Origin: Actibacterium mucosum KCTC 23349
GTDB taxonomy: Bacteria; Pseudomonadota; Alphaproteobacteria; Rhodobacterales; Rhodobacteraceae
Length of the DNA: 64,000 bases
Direction: 5' to 3'
NCBI RefSeq assembly: GCF_000647975.1
Contig: NZ_JFKE01000005.1
Coordinates: 310,001-374,000, forward strand
Program-made: the position numbers and the translations under genes
The notes under the pieces: model-generated
What the model was told of the DNA's origin: nothing
The model's input: only the letters and a program-made list of their open reading frames with translations
Databases searched by the model: none
Shown: one piece after another, positions 42,800-51,424 of the stretch
How positions within the stretch are numbered: position 1 is the stretch's first letter
How the letters are laid out: every line of letters begins with the position of its first letter

Positions 42800-44263
42800 A
42801 TGACTGATCCAAAATCCAACCGCGCGCTGATGATCCAGGGCACCGGCTCGAACGTGGGCAAGTCGATGCTGGTGGCGGGCCTGTGCCGGGCTGCGGTGCG
42901 GCGCGGGCTGCGCGTGGCGCCGTTTAAGCCGCAGAACATGTCGAACAACGCGGCCGTGACCGAGGATGGCGGCGAGATCGGCCGGGCGCAGGCGTTGCAG
43001 GCGCGGGCCTGCGGGGTGGCGCCGCATACGGACATGAACCCGGTTCTGCTGAAGCCCGAGACCGATATGGGCAGCCAGGTGGTGGTACAGGGGCAGCGGC
43101 TGACCACGGTGCGGGCGCGCGACTACAAGGCGCTGAAGCCGCGGTTGATGACCCATGTGCTGGAAAGTTTCCACCGCCTGAAGGCGTCGCACGATCTGGT
43201 GATCGTCGAAGGCGCGGGCAGCCCGGCCGAGGTCAACCTGCGCGCCGGTGATATCGCCAATATGGGGTTCGCGCGGGCCGCCGATGTGCCGGTGATCCTG
43301 ACCGGAGATATCGACCGCGGCGGCGTGATCGCGCAGATTGTCGGCACGCAGGCGGTGATCGACCCGGAAGACGCGGCGATGGTTGCGGGCTTTATGGTGA
43401 ACAAGTTTCGCGGCGACCCGTCGCTTTTCGACGATGGCTATGCCCTGATCGAGCGCCACACCGGGTGGCGCGGGTTTGGGGTGCTGCCGTGGTTCGACGG
43501 CGCGCATCGGCTGCCCGCCGAAGACGCGCAGGATCTGGGCGCTGCGCGCGGGACGGGCGGCTTTCACATCGCGGTGCTGACGCTGTCGCGGATCGCCAAT
43601 TTCGACGATCTGGACCCGCTTTCGGCCGAGGCCGGGTGCCGGGTAACCATGGTGCGCGCGGGGCAAGCCGTGCCGGGCGACGCTGATCTGGTGATTATCC
43701 CCGGCAGCAAGTCCACACGCGGCGATCTGGCCTTTCTGCGCGATCAGGGTTGGGACGTGGACCTGGCCGCGCACATGCGCCGGGGCGGGCGCGTCTTGGG
43801 CATTTGCGGCGGCTACCAGATGCTGGGCACCGCCGTGCATGACCCTGACGGAATCGAGGGCCCGGCAGGCAGCACACCGGGGCTGGGGCTGTTAGAGGTG
43901 GAAACGGTCATGACCCCGGCCAAGGCGCTGCGGCAGGTGCGGGCAGTACATGTGCCAACCGGCCAGCCCATGCGCGGTTATGAGATCCATATTGGCCGCA
44001 CGGATGGCCCTGATTGCGCCCGACCCTTTGCCAGGGTCGATGGCCGCGACGAGGGCGCGATGCGGGCCGATGGGCGCGTCGCTGGCAGCTATTTGCATGG
44101 TATGTTCAGCGATGACAGCTTTCGCTCGGCCTATCTGTCAGGGATGGGTGCCCCGAAGTCGGACCTGCAATTCGAAGCCGGGGTCGATGCGGTACTGGAT
44201 GATCTGGCCACCCATGTCGCGACACATCTGGACGTGCCGGGCCTGCTGTCGGTGGCGCGTTAG
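42800..44263 (+). CDS. cobQ: adenosylcobyric acid synthase (glutamine-hydrolysing)
   Basis: 487 residues. The N-terminal ATPase domain has [21 protein letters not shown] and [12 protein letters not shown]. The C-terminal amidotransferase domain has GKSTRGD-like [15 protein letters not shown] and the nucleophile in [10 protein letters not shown], with histidine in MRGYEIHIG. It amidates side chains b, d, e and g. ATG 42800 is chosen, because similarity begins at [14 protein letters not shown]. Its TAG stop shares TTAG with the stop of convergent cobC. Confidence 0.96.
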   Translation: MTDPKSNRALMIQGTGSNVGKSMLVAGLCRAAVRRGLRVAPFKPQNMSNNAAVTEDGGEIGRAQALQARACGVAPHTDMNPVLLKPETDMGSQVVVQGQRLTTVRARDYKALKPRLMTHVLESFHRLKASHDLVIVEGAGSPAEVNLRAGDIANMGFARAADVPVILTGDIDRGGVIAQIVGTQAVIDPEDAAMVAGFMVNKFRGDPSLFDDGYALIERHTGWRGFGVLPWFDGAHRLPAEDAQDLGAARGTGGFHIAVLTLSRIANFDDLDPLSAEAGCRVTMVRAGQAVPGDADLVIIPGSKSTRGDLAFLRDQGWDVDLAAHMRRGGRVLGICGGYQMLGTAVHDPDGIEGPAGSTPGLGLLEVETVMTPAKALRQVRAVHVPTGQPMRGYEIHIGRTDGPDCARPFARVDGRDEGAMRADGRVAGSYLHGMFSDDSFRSAYLSGMGAPKSDLQFEAGVDAVLDDLATHVATHLDVPGLLSVAR

Positions 44264-45228
44264 GTCAGGGCCTTTTCCAGCCGCGCCCAGTTGGCGTCGC
44301 CATCGGTCAGGCCCAACCGCATCCACCCTTTGGAGTAAGGGAAGACACGCGACCAGATGTGATGGTGCGCCAATTGCCTTTGCGTGGCCACTGCATCGCC
44401 GGTGTCGTAAAGCCGGAACAGGGTCGTGCCGCCTTTGACCACCCACCCGGCCCTGGCCGCCAGACCGTCCAGCCGTTCGGCATCTGATGCAAGGCGGTTG
44501 ATGGTCCGGCCCCGCCATGTCTCGTCGGCATAGGCGGCCAGTCCGATCTGAACCGCCGCACCGGATACCGGCCATGGCCCGGCCATCTCGGCCAGTTTCG
44601 CGATGTTGGCTTCCCCACCGATGGCAAACCCCAGCCGCAGACCGGCAAGGCCGAAGAATTTGCCAAACGAGCGCAGCACCACAATTCCGCGTGTGTCCTT
44701 GGTGAGGTGCGGGGCAACGGACAGGCCCGGGTGCGGCTCGGCAAAGCTTTCGTCGATGATCAGCAGGCCGGTGGCGCGGGCCAGGTTGCGCAGATCGGTA
44801 GGGGTGTGGCGTTGCCCGTCGGGGTTGTTGGGGTTCACAACCACGGCAAGGTCCGCACCTTCGAGTGCAGACAGGGTCTCCACCGTCTCGACCCGCCATC
44901 CCGACTGACGCAGGCTGGCGGCGTGTTCGTTATAGGTTGGGCCCAGAACGCGCGCGCGGCCACGCATGGCCAGTTGGGGCATCAGCTGAATCGCGGCCTG
45001 CGCTCCGGCAAGCGGCACCATGGGCGCGGTGGTACCAAAGGCCCGGGCGGCGGTTTCGGTCAGCGCCGCAAGATCAGCTTTTGTGGGCAGGGCGGTCCAG
45101 GCGCGGGCAGACAGTTCGGGCACCGGAAATGGGCGCGGGTTGATCCCCGTCGACAGGTCGATCCAATCGCCCGGCGCGCCGCCAAATTCAGCGATGGCCG
45201 TATCCAGATTTCCACCGTGATCACGCAT
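44260..45228 (-). CDS. cobC: threonine-phosphate decarboxylase
   Basis: 322-residue PLP enzyme, CobD in Salmonella naming, that makes (R)-1-amino-2-propanol phosphate from L-threonine phosphate. [15 protein letters not shown] at the N terminus, [10 protein letters not shown] and [19 protein letters not shown] with the PLP lysine are diagnostic. AGGAG precedes ATG 45228; a GTG two codons up is less well placed. It lies 13 bp after cobD. Confidence 0.94.
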   Translation of the reverse strand: MRDHGGNLDTAIAEFGGAPGDWIDLSTGINPRPFPVPELSARAWTALPTKADLAALTETAARAFGTTAPMVPLAGAQAAIQLMPQLAMRGRARVLGPTYNEHAASLRQSGWRVETVETLSALEGADLAVVVNPNNPDGQRHTPTDLRNLARATGLLIIDESFAEPHPGLSVAPHLTKDTRGIVVLRSFGKFFGLAGLRLGFAIGGEANIAKLAEMAGPWPVSGAAVQIGLAAYADETWRGRTINRLASDAERLDGLAARAGWVVKGGTTLFRLYDTGDAVATQRQLAHHHIWSRVFPYSKGWMRLGLTDGDANWARLEKALT

Positions 45229-45241
45229 GATCACTCCTCTG

Positions 45242-46177
45242 TCAGATTGCGGCGCAAATGACCAGAGCCAGCGCGCACAGGGCCGTTGCCCGTGTGAACA
45301 AGCGCAGGCCCTGCGCCATTTTTACCGCGTCGGGGTCGGGGGCATCGGCGTTCAGCCAGGGCTCGTTGGTTTTCCCTTCGGCATAGGTGCGGGGGCCGGA
45401 CAGGCGGCAGTGCAACGCACCGGCCATGGCGCTTTCTGGCCAGCCCGCGTTGGGCGAGCGGTGATGGCGGGCATCGCGCCGGACGATGGGCCAGATAGCC
45501 GCGGGGCGGCCCGCGGCCAGCATGATCAGCCCTGCCGTCAGCCGCGCGGGGATCAGGTTTGCCACATCATCGATCCGGGCCGCGGCCCAGCCGAACCGCT
45601 CGTGTCGCGGCGTGCGATGTCCGATCATGGAGTCCAGCGTGTTGATCGCCTTGTAAGCCGCGATGCCGGGCAGCCCCGCGACCGCGCCCCAGAACAGCGG
45701 TGCGATCACCCCGTCCGAGGCGTTTTCGGCCAGGCTCTCTAACCCTGCGCGGGCAATGGCGGGGGTGTCCAGCTGTGCCGGGTCGCGGCCCACGATCATC
45801 GAGACAGCGTGGCGTGCGCCGGGCAGGTCCCCGGCCGCCAGCGGCCGAGCAACGGCGGCCACATGGGTATGCAACGAGCGGGCCGCGACCAGGGGCCAGG
45901 CCAGGGCACCGGTCAGGACAACACCCCAGATGCCGCCGGGCAACAGCCCGCTTAGGGCGATGGCAGGCACGGTCGCGGCGGTGATCACCAGAAGTGCCGC
46001 AAAGGTGCCTTTGGCGCGGCTTGCATGGCCTGCGCCGTTCAGGCGTTTGTCCAACACCGAAATCAACGCGCCGATCCATGTCACCGGGTGACCGATCCGG
46101 CGATAAAGCCAATCGGGCCATCCCAAGAGGGCGTCCAGCAGCAGGGCGATGGCCATGGCGGCGCAGAAACCGGTCAC
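45242..46177 (-). CDS. cobD: adenosylcobinamide-phosphate synthase
   Basis: 311-residue inner-membrane enzyme (CbiB) that joins adenosylcobyric acid and aminopropanol phosphate. LLDALLGWPDWLYRRIGHPVTWIGALI at the N terminus, IVGRDPAQLDTPAIARAGLESLAENASDGV and a late P-N-AGWPESAMAGAL stretch are typical. Four or five membrane segments are present. Start is GTG 46177, overlapping the bluE stop (GTGA). Confidence 0.94.
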   Translation of the reverse strand: MTGFCAAMAIALLLDALLGWPDWLYRRIGHPVTWIGALISVLDKRLNGAGHASRAKGTFAALLVITAATVPAIALSGLLPGGIWGVVLTGALAWPLVAARSLHTHVAAVARPLAAGDLPGARHAVSMIVGRDPAQLDTPAIARAGLESLAENASDGVIAPLFWGAVAGLPGIAAYKAINTLDSMIGHRTPRHERFGWAAARIDDVANLIPARLTAGLIMLAAGRPAAIWPIVRRDARHHRSPNAGWPESAMAGALHCRLSGPRTYAEGKTNEPWLNADAPDPDAVKMAQGLRLFTRATALCALALVICAAI

Positions 46178-46965
46178 GTGGGCCCTCCGGTGGTGAAATG
46201 CCTTATGTCGCGCAGCCCGGCACGGGTCAGGCTTTCATCGATGCCCGCCGGCACCGTGCCGGGTTCAAACACCAATCCGCGGGCCGCGCCGGTATGGGCG
46301 CGGATATGGCCAAGGGCGCCTGTGGCGTCGGCCAAAGCGGACATCGGATCATCCGCGGGGCCACGCAGCGCCGTGGTACGCTGGGCTGAAAGGGCCGCAA
46401 TCGCGGCAATATCCGGCAGGGTTTTGGCGTTTTGCCACCGGTCCCAGAGGTCTGAAATGTCGGGAAACCCGTTGTCGGTGGGGTCGGTCGGTTGGGCGGG
46501 GCCGTAGAAACCACCGACGATCTTGGCCACGGGCACGGCCGGGGCCGGGGCAATGACCCGCCCCTCGCGCGAGGCCCAGAGAACGCGATCGGGCGCGGAA
46601 AGCATCAGCGGGTCACTGGCCCCTTCGGCAGCGATGCAGGCGGCGGGCAGGGCGTCCGTCTGAGCGCCCGCGATCCGGGCAAGGGCGACCAGGGCGCCGG
46701 TGGACATGCCGGTGCCCATGCCCGGGGTGCAATCGGGCGCAAGGTCGATGCGGCTGGCAAGCCGGGTGCCGAGGCCATGCAGGAACGCGGTGGCGCGGTC
46801 CGTGGCAATCAGCGCGGCGGCGTCATCGGTCAGCCCTGCCGGGCCGGGCATCAGGCGCGCAGTCACACCGACCCCGGTGCAGGGCAAGGTAACCAGAACC
46901 ACCGGGCCGTCGGGGCCAAGCCGGCCTTGCAGCCACTCGCCAAAGTGGCCAGCCACACGGATCAT
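46174..46965 (-). CDS. bluE: L-threonine kinase, GHMP family, BluE type
   Basis: 263-residue GHMP-fold kinase. The ATP-binding motif is PGMGTGMSTGALVALARI, with GHFGEWLQGRLGPDGPVVLVT at the N terminus. Rhodobacterales use such a kinase (BluE) to phosphorylate L-threonine for the nucleotide loop, in place of PduX. Position fits exactly: its product is the substrate of CobC, whose product is used by CobD, and all three lie in one overlapping operon. Confidence 0.87.
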   Translation of the reverse strand: MIRVAGHFGEWLQGRLGPDGPVVLVTLPCTGVGVTARLMPGPAGLTDDAAALIATDRATAFLHGLGTRLASRIDLAPDCTPGMGTGMSTGALVALARIAGAQTDALPAACIAAEGASDPLMLSAPDRVLWASREGRVIAPAPAVPVAKIVGGFYGPAQPTDPTDNGFPDISDLWDRWQNAKTLPDIAAIAALSAQRTTALRGPADDPMSALADATGALGHIRAHTGAARGLVFEPGTVPAGIDESLTRAGLRDIRHFTTGGPT

Positions 46966-47540
46966 GCCGCGCCCTCGTTCACCGACAGAACAGCGTAGGA
47001 TCCGTCCGGGAACCGGCGCAGGCGGGTCAGGGACAGGGTGCCGATATCGAAGGCCAGCCCGACGGGGATATCGCCCAGAGCCAACGCAAGGGCCGCCCGG
47101 ATGACACCCGCATGTACGACAAGGATGCTGCTTTGCGAAACCCCGGTCAGCGCTGGCGCGGCGCGGGCGCAGAGATCGGCAAAGCTCTCACCCTCTTGAG
47201 CGCGATGCTGCGCCAATTCAGCGCGGCTGAGCGGACCAAGATCGGGGATATCGGCAACGGGCGCGCCGTCAAGCACGCCAAAATCCTGCTCCCACAGCCG
47301 GGCATCGACGCTTGGTGCACGACCGGGCCAAAGGGCCTCGGCGGTTTGAACGCAACGTCGCGCGGGACTGGATATCAGGGGCAGTTCGGGGGTGGAAAGG
47401 CGGGATTGCAGTGCCGCGACCTGTGCCGAACAACCTTGCAGCAAAGCCCCGACATCGGTGCGGCCACAAAGCCGCCCTTGGGTGTCGGCCGGTGCGTGGC
47501 GGATCAGAAACAGGTCACAATATGCCGCAGGCCCGGTCAA
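46962..47540 (-). CDS. bluF: histidine phosphatase, alpha-ribazole phosphatase-like
   Basis: 192-residue phosphoglycerate-mutase-type phosphatase. FLIRHAPADTQGRLCGRTDVGA holds the phospho-accepting histidine, SSPARRCVQTAEAL the second arginine, and VVHAGVIRAALALALG the late histidine. By position next to bluE-cobD-cobC it should remove the phosphate of alpha-ribazole phosphate or of the cobamide phosphate. The start is TTG 47540 with AGGA eight bases upstream. A two-codon frame, ATG-GAT-TGA, lies between them and overlaps the TTG. Confidence 0.83.
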   Translation of the reverse strand: MTGPAAYCDLFLIRHAPADTQGRLCGRTDVGALLQGCSAQVAALQSRLSTPELPLISSPARRCVQTAEALWPGRAPSVDARLWEQDFGVLDGAPVADIPDLGPLSRAELAQHRAQEGESFADLCARAAPALTGVSQSSILVVHAGVIRAALALALGDIPVGLAFDIGTLSLTRLRRFPDGSYAVLSVNEGAA

Positions 47541-47583
47541 TCCATCTTTCCTTTGCTTGCGCTTTCTGCTTTCTCACGGATCC

Positions 47584-48108
47584 ATGGGAAAGTCGATACT
47601 GGTCACAGGCGGGGCAAGGTCCGGCAAGAGCGCGATCGCCGAGCGGCTGACGCTGCAATTTGGCGGGCCGGTGGCGTATATCGCCACGGCGCAGGCCTGG
47701 GATGACGAAATGGCCGAGCGGATTGCCGAGCATCAGGCGCGGCGTGGTCCTGAATGGCGCACGGTCAACGCGCCGCTGGACGTGGTGGGCGCGCTGTGGC
47801 GCACCGATGGTGTGCCGCGCCTGCTGGATTGCCTGACGATGTGGCTGTCGAACCTGATTCATGACGAGCGCGACTGGCGGGCCGAAGGTGCGGCCCTGGT
47901 GGCGGCCCTGGCCGAGCAAAGCGCGCCCGTGGTTCTGGTAACCAACGAGGTCGGCGGCGGCATCGTGCCCGAAAATGCGCTGGCGCGGGAATTTCGCGAC
48001 GCGGCGGGTGTGCTGAACCAAATGGTGGCGGCGCAATGTGATACTTTGTATTTGGCCGTTGCTGGCCACCCTTTGAAGGTGAAACCGAATGACGACTTCG
48101 CAATTTGA
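47584..48108 (+). CDS. cobU: adenosylcobinamide kinase/guanylyltransferase
   Basis: 174-residue bifunctional enzyme (CobP in Pseudomonas naming) that phosphorylates adenosylcobinamide and attaches GMP. The P-loop is VTGGARSGKSAIAERL, with YIATAQAWDDEMAERIAEHQ, LLDCLTMWLSNLI and VTNEVGGGIVPENALAREFRD. ATG 47584 is only 43 bp from the divergent bluF start. Its end overlaps cobT by 20 nt. Confidence 0.94.
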   Translation: MGKSILVTGGARSGKSAIAERLTLQFGGPVAYIATAQAWDDEMAERIAEHQARRGPEWRTVNAPLDVVGALWRTDGVPRLLDCLTMWLSNLIHDERDWRAEGAALVAALAEQSAPVVLVTNEVGGGIVPENALAREFRDAAGVLNQMVAAQCDTLYLAVAGHPLKVKPNDDFAI

Positions 48109-49099
48109 CCTGTCAACGCTGGCCGGATTGGCCGCCACGCTGCCCGGTGTGGACCAGACCGCCCGCAGCGCGGCGACGGACCGGCAGAACCAGTTGACGA
48201 AACCCCCCGGCGCGTTGGGCCGGCTGGAAGATCTGGCGATCTTCATGGCCGGGTGGCAGGGGACGGAGAAACCGGTGATCAACACCGCGCAGGCGTTGGT
48301 CTTTGCCGGAAATCACGGCGTTTGTGCACAGGGCGTGAACCCGTTCCCGCAAGAGGTCACCGCGCAGATGGTGGCGAATTTTGAACATGGCGGTGCAGCA
48401 ATCAATCAGCTGTGCCGTGCCGCGGGCGCAGACCTTTCGGTGATCGCGCTGGAGCTGGACCGGCCCACCGGCGACATCACTCAAGGCCCCGCGATGGGCG
48501 CCGAAGATGCGCAGGCCGCGCTGGACGCCGGTGCGGCGGCGGTGAACCCCAGCGCCGATATCGTGCTGTTGGGCGAGATGGGGATCGGCAATTCGACCAT
48601 CGCCGCGGCGCTGGCCAACGCGGCCTTTGGCGGTGCGGCTGCCGACTGGGTTGGCCCGGGCACCGGGTCGGATGCCGCGGGTGTGTCGCGCAAGGTTGCG
48701 GTGGTGGAAACCGCGGTGGCGCGCCATGCGGGCTTGTCGGGCGCGGGCACGCTGGCCGCGCTGGGCGGGCGCGAGCAGGCGGCGATCTGCGGCGCGATTC
48801 TGGCGGCGCGGGCGCAAGGCATTCCGGTGCTGTTGGATGGTTACATCTGCACGGCGGCGGCTGCGCCCTTGCATATGGCTGATCCGGCGTTGCTGGATCA
48901 TTGCCTTGTGGCGCATCAATCGGCCGAGCCGGGACATGCGATGCTGCTGAAGGCGATGGGCAAGACGCCGATCCTGCAATTTGACATGCGGCTGGGCGAG
49001 GGCTCGGGCGCGGCGCTGGCGCTGAGCGTTTTGCGCGCGGCGCTGGAGTGCCATAACGGCATGGCCACCTTCGCCGAGGCCGGGGTGGCGGGCGGATGA
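48089..49099 (+). CDS. cobT: nicotinate-nucleotide-dimethylbenzimidazole phosphoribosyltransferase
   Basis: 336-residue CobT (CobU in Pseudomonas naming), making alpha-ribazole phosphate from nicotinate mononucleotide and dimethylbenzimidazole. KPPGALGRLEDLA, FAGNHGVCAQGVNPFPQEVT, GEMGIGNSTIAAAL and LEGSGAAL-like LGEGSGAALALSVL with the catalytic glutamate are clear. It overlaps cobU by 20 nt and cobS by 4. It should not be confused with the chelatase subunit also called CobT. Confidence 0.95.
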   Translation: MTTSQFDLSTLAGLAATLPGVDQTARSAATDRQNQLTKPPGALGRLEDLAIFMAGWQGTEKPVINTAQALVFAGNHGVCAQGVNPFPQEVTAQMVANFEHGGAAINQLCRAAGADLSVIALELDRPTGDITQGPAMGAEDAQAALDAGAAAVNPSADIVLLGEMGIGNSTIAAALANAAFGGAAADWVGPGTGSDAAGVSRKVAVVETAVARHAGLSGAGTLAALGGREQAAICGAILAARAQGIPVLLDGYICTAAAAPLHMADPALLDHCLVAHQSAEPGHAMLLKAMGKTPILQFDMRLGEGSGAALALSVLRAALECHNGMATFAEAGVAGG

Positions 49100-49830
49100 G
49101 CCGGCATGCCGAACTGCACGCGGCCCTGATGTTGCTGACCCGGCTGCCGGTGAAACCGGTGGGGGGCGAAACCCCGTCGATGGCCGACAGCCGCTGGGCC
49201 TTTCCGCTGGCGGGCGCGGTGGTGGGGGCAATCAGTGCGCTGGTGTTCTGGTTGGCGGGGGTTCTGGGGCTGGGCCCGTTTGCGGTCGCGTTACTGGCCA
49301 TTGGTGCGGGCGTTTTGGCCACCGGCGGGCTGCACGAGGATGGCCTGGCTGATCTGGCCGACGGGCTGGGTGGCGGGGCCACCAAGGACCGCAAGCTGGA
49401 GATTATGCGCGACAGCCGGATCGGCAGCTATGGCGTGCTGGCGCTGATCCTGTCGCTGGGCCTGATCACCGCAGGGATTGTCGAGGCCGCGCCGGTATTC
49501 TGGGCGTTTATCGCCATTGGCGTCGCCAGCCGTGCGGCAATGGCGGCGGCGCTGATCCTGTTGCCGCCGGTGCGCGACGACGGGCTTGGCCATGCGGCGT
49601 CGGGCGGCAGGGCGGATGGAACAATCATGGTGATCGGCGCAATGGCGGCGCTGGCATTGCTGCCGCTGGGGTGGTCTGCGATTGTCGTGGCCGGGGGCGT
49701 GATCCTTGGCGCCGGGGTTGTGGCGCGCCTGGCGATGAAACAACTGGGCGGGCAAACCGGAGACGTTCTGGGTGCCACACAAAAAGCCGCGGAAATCGGT
49801 GGCTGGCTGGCGCTGGCGATGGTCTGTTAG
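49096..49830 (+). CDS. cobS: adenosylcobinamide-GDP ribazoletransferase
   Basis: 244-residue membrane enzyme (CobV in Pseudomonas naming) that joins adenosylcobinamide-GDP with alpha-ribazole (phosphate). ALMLLTRLPV, RWAFPLAGAVVGAISALVFW, TGGLHEDGLADLADGLGGG and the DSRIGSYGVLALIL motif are diagnostic, with about six membrane segments. Translation is coupled to cobT by ATGA. Its TAG stop shares TTAG with the HxlR gene stop. Confidence 0.95.
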   Translation: MSRHAELHAALMLLTRLPVKPVGGETPSMADSRWAFPLAGAVVGAISALVFWLAGVLGLGPFAVALLAIGAGVLATGGLHEDGLADLADGLGGGATKDRKLEIMRDSRIGSYGVLALILSLGLITAGIVEAAPVFWAFIAIGVASRAAMAAALILLPPVRDDGLGHAASGGRADGTIMVIGAMAALALLPLGWSAIVVAGGVILGAGVVARLAMKQLGGQTGDVLGATQKAAEIGGWLALAMVC

Positions 49831-50189
49831 GCGGCCGTTTCTTTTTCAGCTTCCCGCGCCGCGCAAATGTCCATACCGACCTTGGCGATCGCCTCGATCG
49901 CGGGGACAAGGCGGTGGCCGAATTCGTTCAGGCTGTATTCCACCGAAGGGGGCGAGGTGTCCAATACGCGGCGGTCCACAACGCCGTTGGCCTCAAGCTC
50001 TTTCAAACGGGTGGTCAGCACCTTGGGCGAGACCTGCGTGATCGAAGATTTCAGCTCGGAAAACCGCATCGGGCCGTGAGACAGGTTCCAGATGATGCTG
50101 GGCCCCCATGCGCCGCCGATGACCGACAGGCATTCCAGCAGCGGGCAGCCACCGGTTGAACTGGGTTTCGCCGTCGTCTGTTTGGCCAT
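49827..50189 (-). CDS. HxlR-family regulator
   Basis: 120-residue winged-helix regulator. CPLLECLSVIGGAWGPSIIWNLSHG and MRFSELKSSITQVSPKVLTTRLKELEANGVV are the HxlR signature. Cysteines at 15 and 20 could sense electrophiles or redox state, as in YodB-type members. It is divergent from nadA across a 185-bp spacer holding two copies of a 15-bp repeat, the likely operator, so both itself and nadABC are candidate targets. Confidence 0.88.
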   Translation of the reverse strand: MAKQTTAKPSSTGGCPLLECLSVIGGAWGPSIIWNLSHGPMRFSELKSSITQVSPKVLTTRLKELEANGVVDRRVLDTSPPSVEYSLNEFGHRLVPAIEAIAKVGMDICAAREAEKETAA

Positions 50190-50232
50190 GCGTCAGGTCC
50201 CGTTCGGTTGGATGGCTGTATAGGTATCCATT

Positions 50233-50265
50233 GGTAAGCTTGTTTACAATGGTAGGCTTGTTCAC
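50233..50265. promoter_or_regulatory. direct repeat, candidate HxlR operator
   Basis: ggtaagcttgtttac (50233-50247) and ggtaggcttgttcac (50251-50265) match in 13 of 15 positions at an 18-bp period. The first also reads as an inverted repeat (GTAA-N6-TTAC). They lie 44-76 bp upstream of the HxlR start. Confidence 0.5.
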
Positions 50266-50374
50266 CGGTTCGTTATTTTGCCAAATGGTCGAAAAACCCT
50301 TGATTTTAGGGCTGGTTTCCACGTTCGGCAGGGATTAAGTTGCGCTTCAGCTTTAACCAAGGGGGGGCATTTTC

Positions 50375-51424
50375 ATGCTGGACCTCACTGCCGCACGGGC
50401 AACTCTTTCCGAACATTACGATCTGTCGCCGTCCCTGACGCTGGCCGAAGAGATGGGGGAAACCTATGGGCGCATGTCGCGGGTGGTCTCGCCAGCCGAC
50501 TGGGCGATCTATGCGCCCTATGTCCGCGCCATCAATCAGCTGAAGGCCGAACGCAACGCCGTCGTGCTGGCCCATAACTATATGACGCCGGAAATCTTCC
50601 ACGGTATCTCGGATGTGGTGGGCGACAGCCTGCAACTGGCGATCGAGGCCACCAAGGTGGATGCCGATGTGATCGTGCAATGCGGCGTGCATTTCATGGC
50701 CGAGACGTCAAAGATCCTGAGCCCCGAAAAAACCGTGCTGATGCCGGATATGGCGGCGGGCTGCTCGCTGGCCGAAAGCATCACCGCCGAGGGCGTGGCC
50801 GAGATTCGTGCCAAATATCCCGGCGCGCCGGTGGTCAGCTATGTGAACACCACCGCCGAGGTAAAGGCCGCGTCCGACATCTGCTGTACCTCGGCCAACG
50901 CGGTGCAGATCGTGGATGCGATGCCCGGCGACACGGTGATCATGACGCCCGACCAGTTTCTGGCGCAGAACGTGGCGGCGCAGTCGAAGAAAAAGGTCGT
51001 GTGGTGGGAGGGGTCGTGCATCGTGCACGAGCTGTATACCGCCGAGGATCTGCGCGCCTATCGCGAGGCCGACCCGGATGTGAAAATCATCGCCCACCCC
51101 GAATGCACACCCGCCGTGGTGGCCGAGGCCGATTTCACCGGCTCGACCAGTGGCATTATCAAATGGGTGCATGACAACAAACCGGCCAAGGCGATGCTGG
51201 TGACCGAATGTTCGATGGCGTCGAATATCTCGGACGAGCTGCCCGAGGTTGAGTTCGCCAAACCCTGCAACATGTGCCCCTATATGAAGAAGATCACGCT
51301 GGAAAAGGTGTTGTATGCCTTGCACACCATGACCGGCCAGGTCGAGGTGGACGCCGCCGTGGCCAAGGATGCGCGCCGCGCCGTGCAGCGGATGATCGAC
51401 CTGTCGCAGGAGCTGGGCCTCTGA
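50375..51424 (+). CDS. nadA: quinolinate synthase
   Basis: 349-residue 4Fe-4S enzyme that condenses iminoaspartate and dihydroxyacetone phosphate. Cluster cysteines are probably in VQCGVHFMAETSKIL, the ECTPAVVAEAD segment region and CNMCPYMKKITLEKVL. VVLAHNYMTPEIFHGISDVVGDSL and TTAEVKAASDICCTSANAV are conserved blocks. A strong purine-rich ribosome site (AAGGGGGGG) precedes ATG. Its stop overlaps the nadB start region. Confidence 0.96.
   Translation: MLDLTAARATLSEHYDLSPSLTLAEEMGETYGRMSRVVSPADWAIYAPYVRAINQLKAERNAVVLAHNYMTPEIFHGISDVVGDSLQLAIEATKVDADVIVQCGVHFMAETSKILSPEKTVLMPDMAAGCSLAESITAEGVAEIRAKYPGAPVVSYVNTTAEVKAASDICCTSANAVQIVDAMPGDTVIMTPDQFLAQNVAAQSKKKVVWWEGSCIVHELYTAEDLRAYREADPDVKIIAHPECTPAVVAEADFTGSTSGIIKWVHDNKPAKAMLVTECSMASNISDELPEVEFAKPCNMCPYMKKITLEKVLYALHTMTGQVEVDAAVAKDARRAVQRMIDLSQELGL

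Noticed and set aside
51274-51420. ATG-started extension of nadB into nadA
   Set aside because: The 49 extra residues are arginine- and glycine-rich out-of-frame nadA sequence, unlike any aspartate oxidase N terminus; the ribosome site supports 51421.
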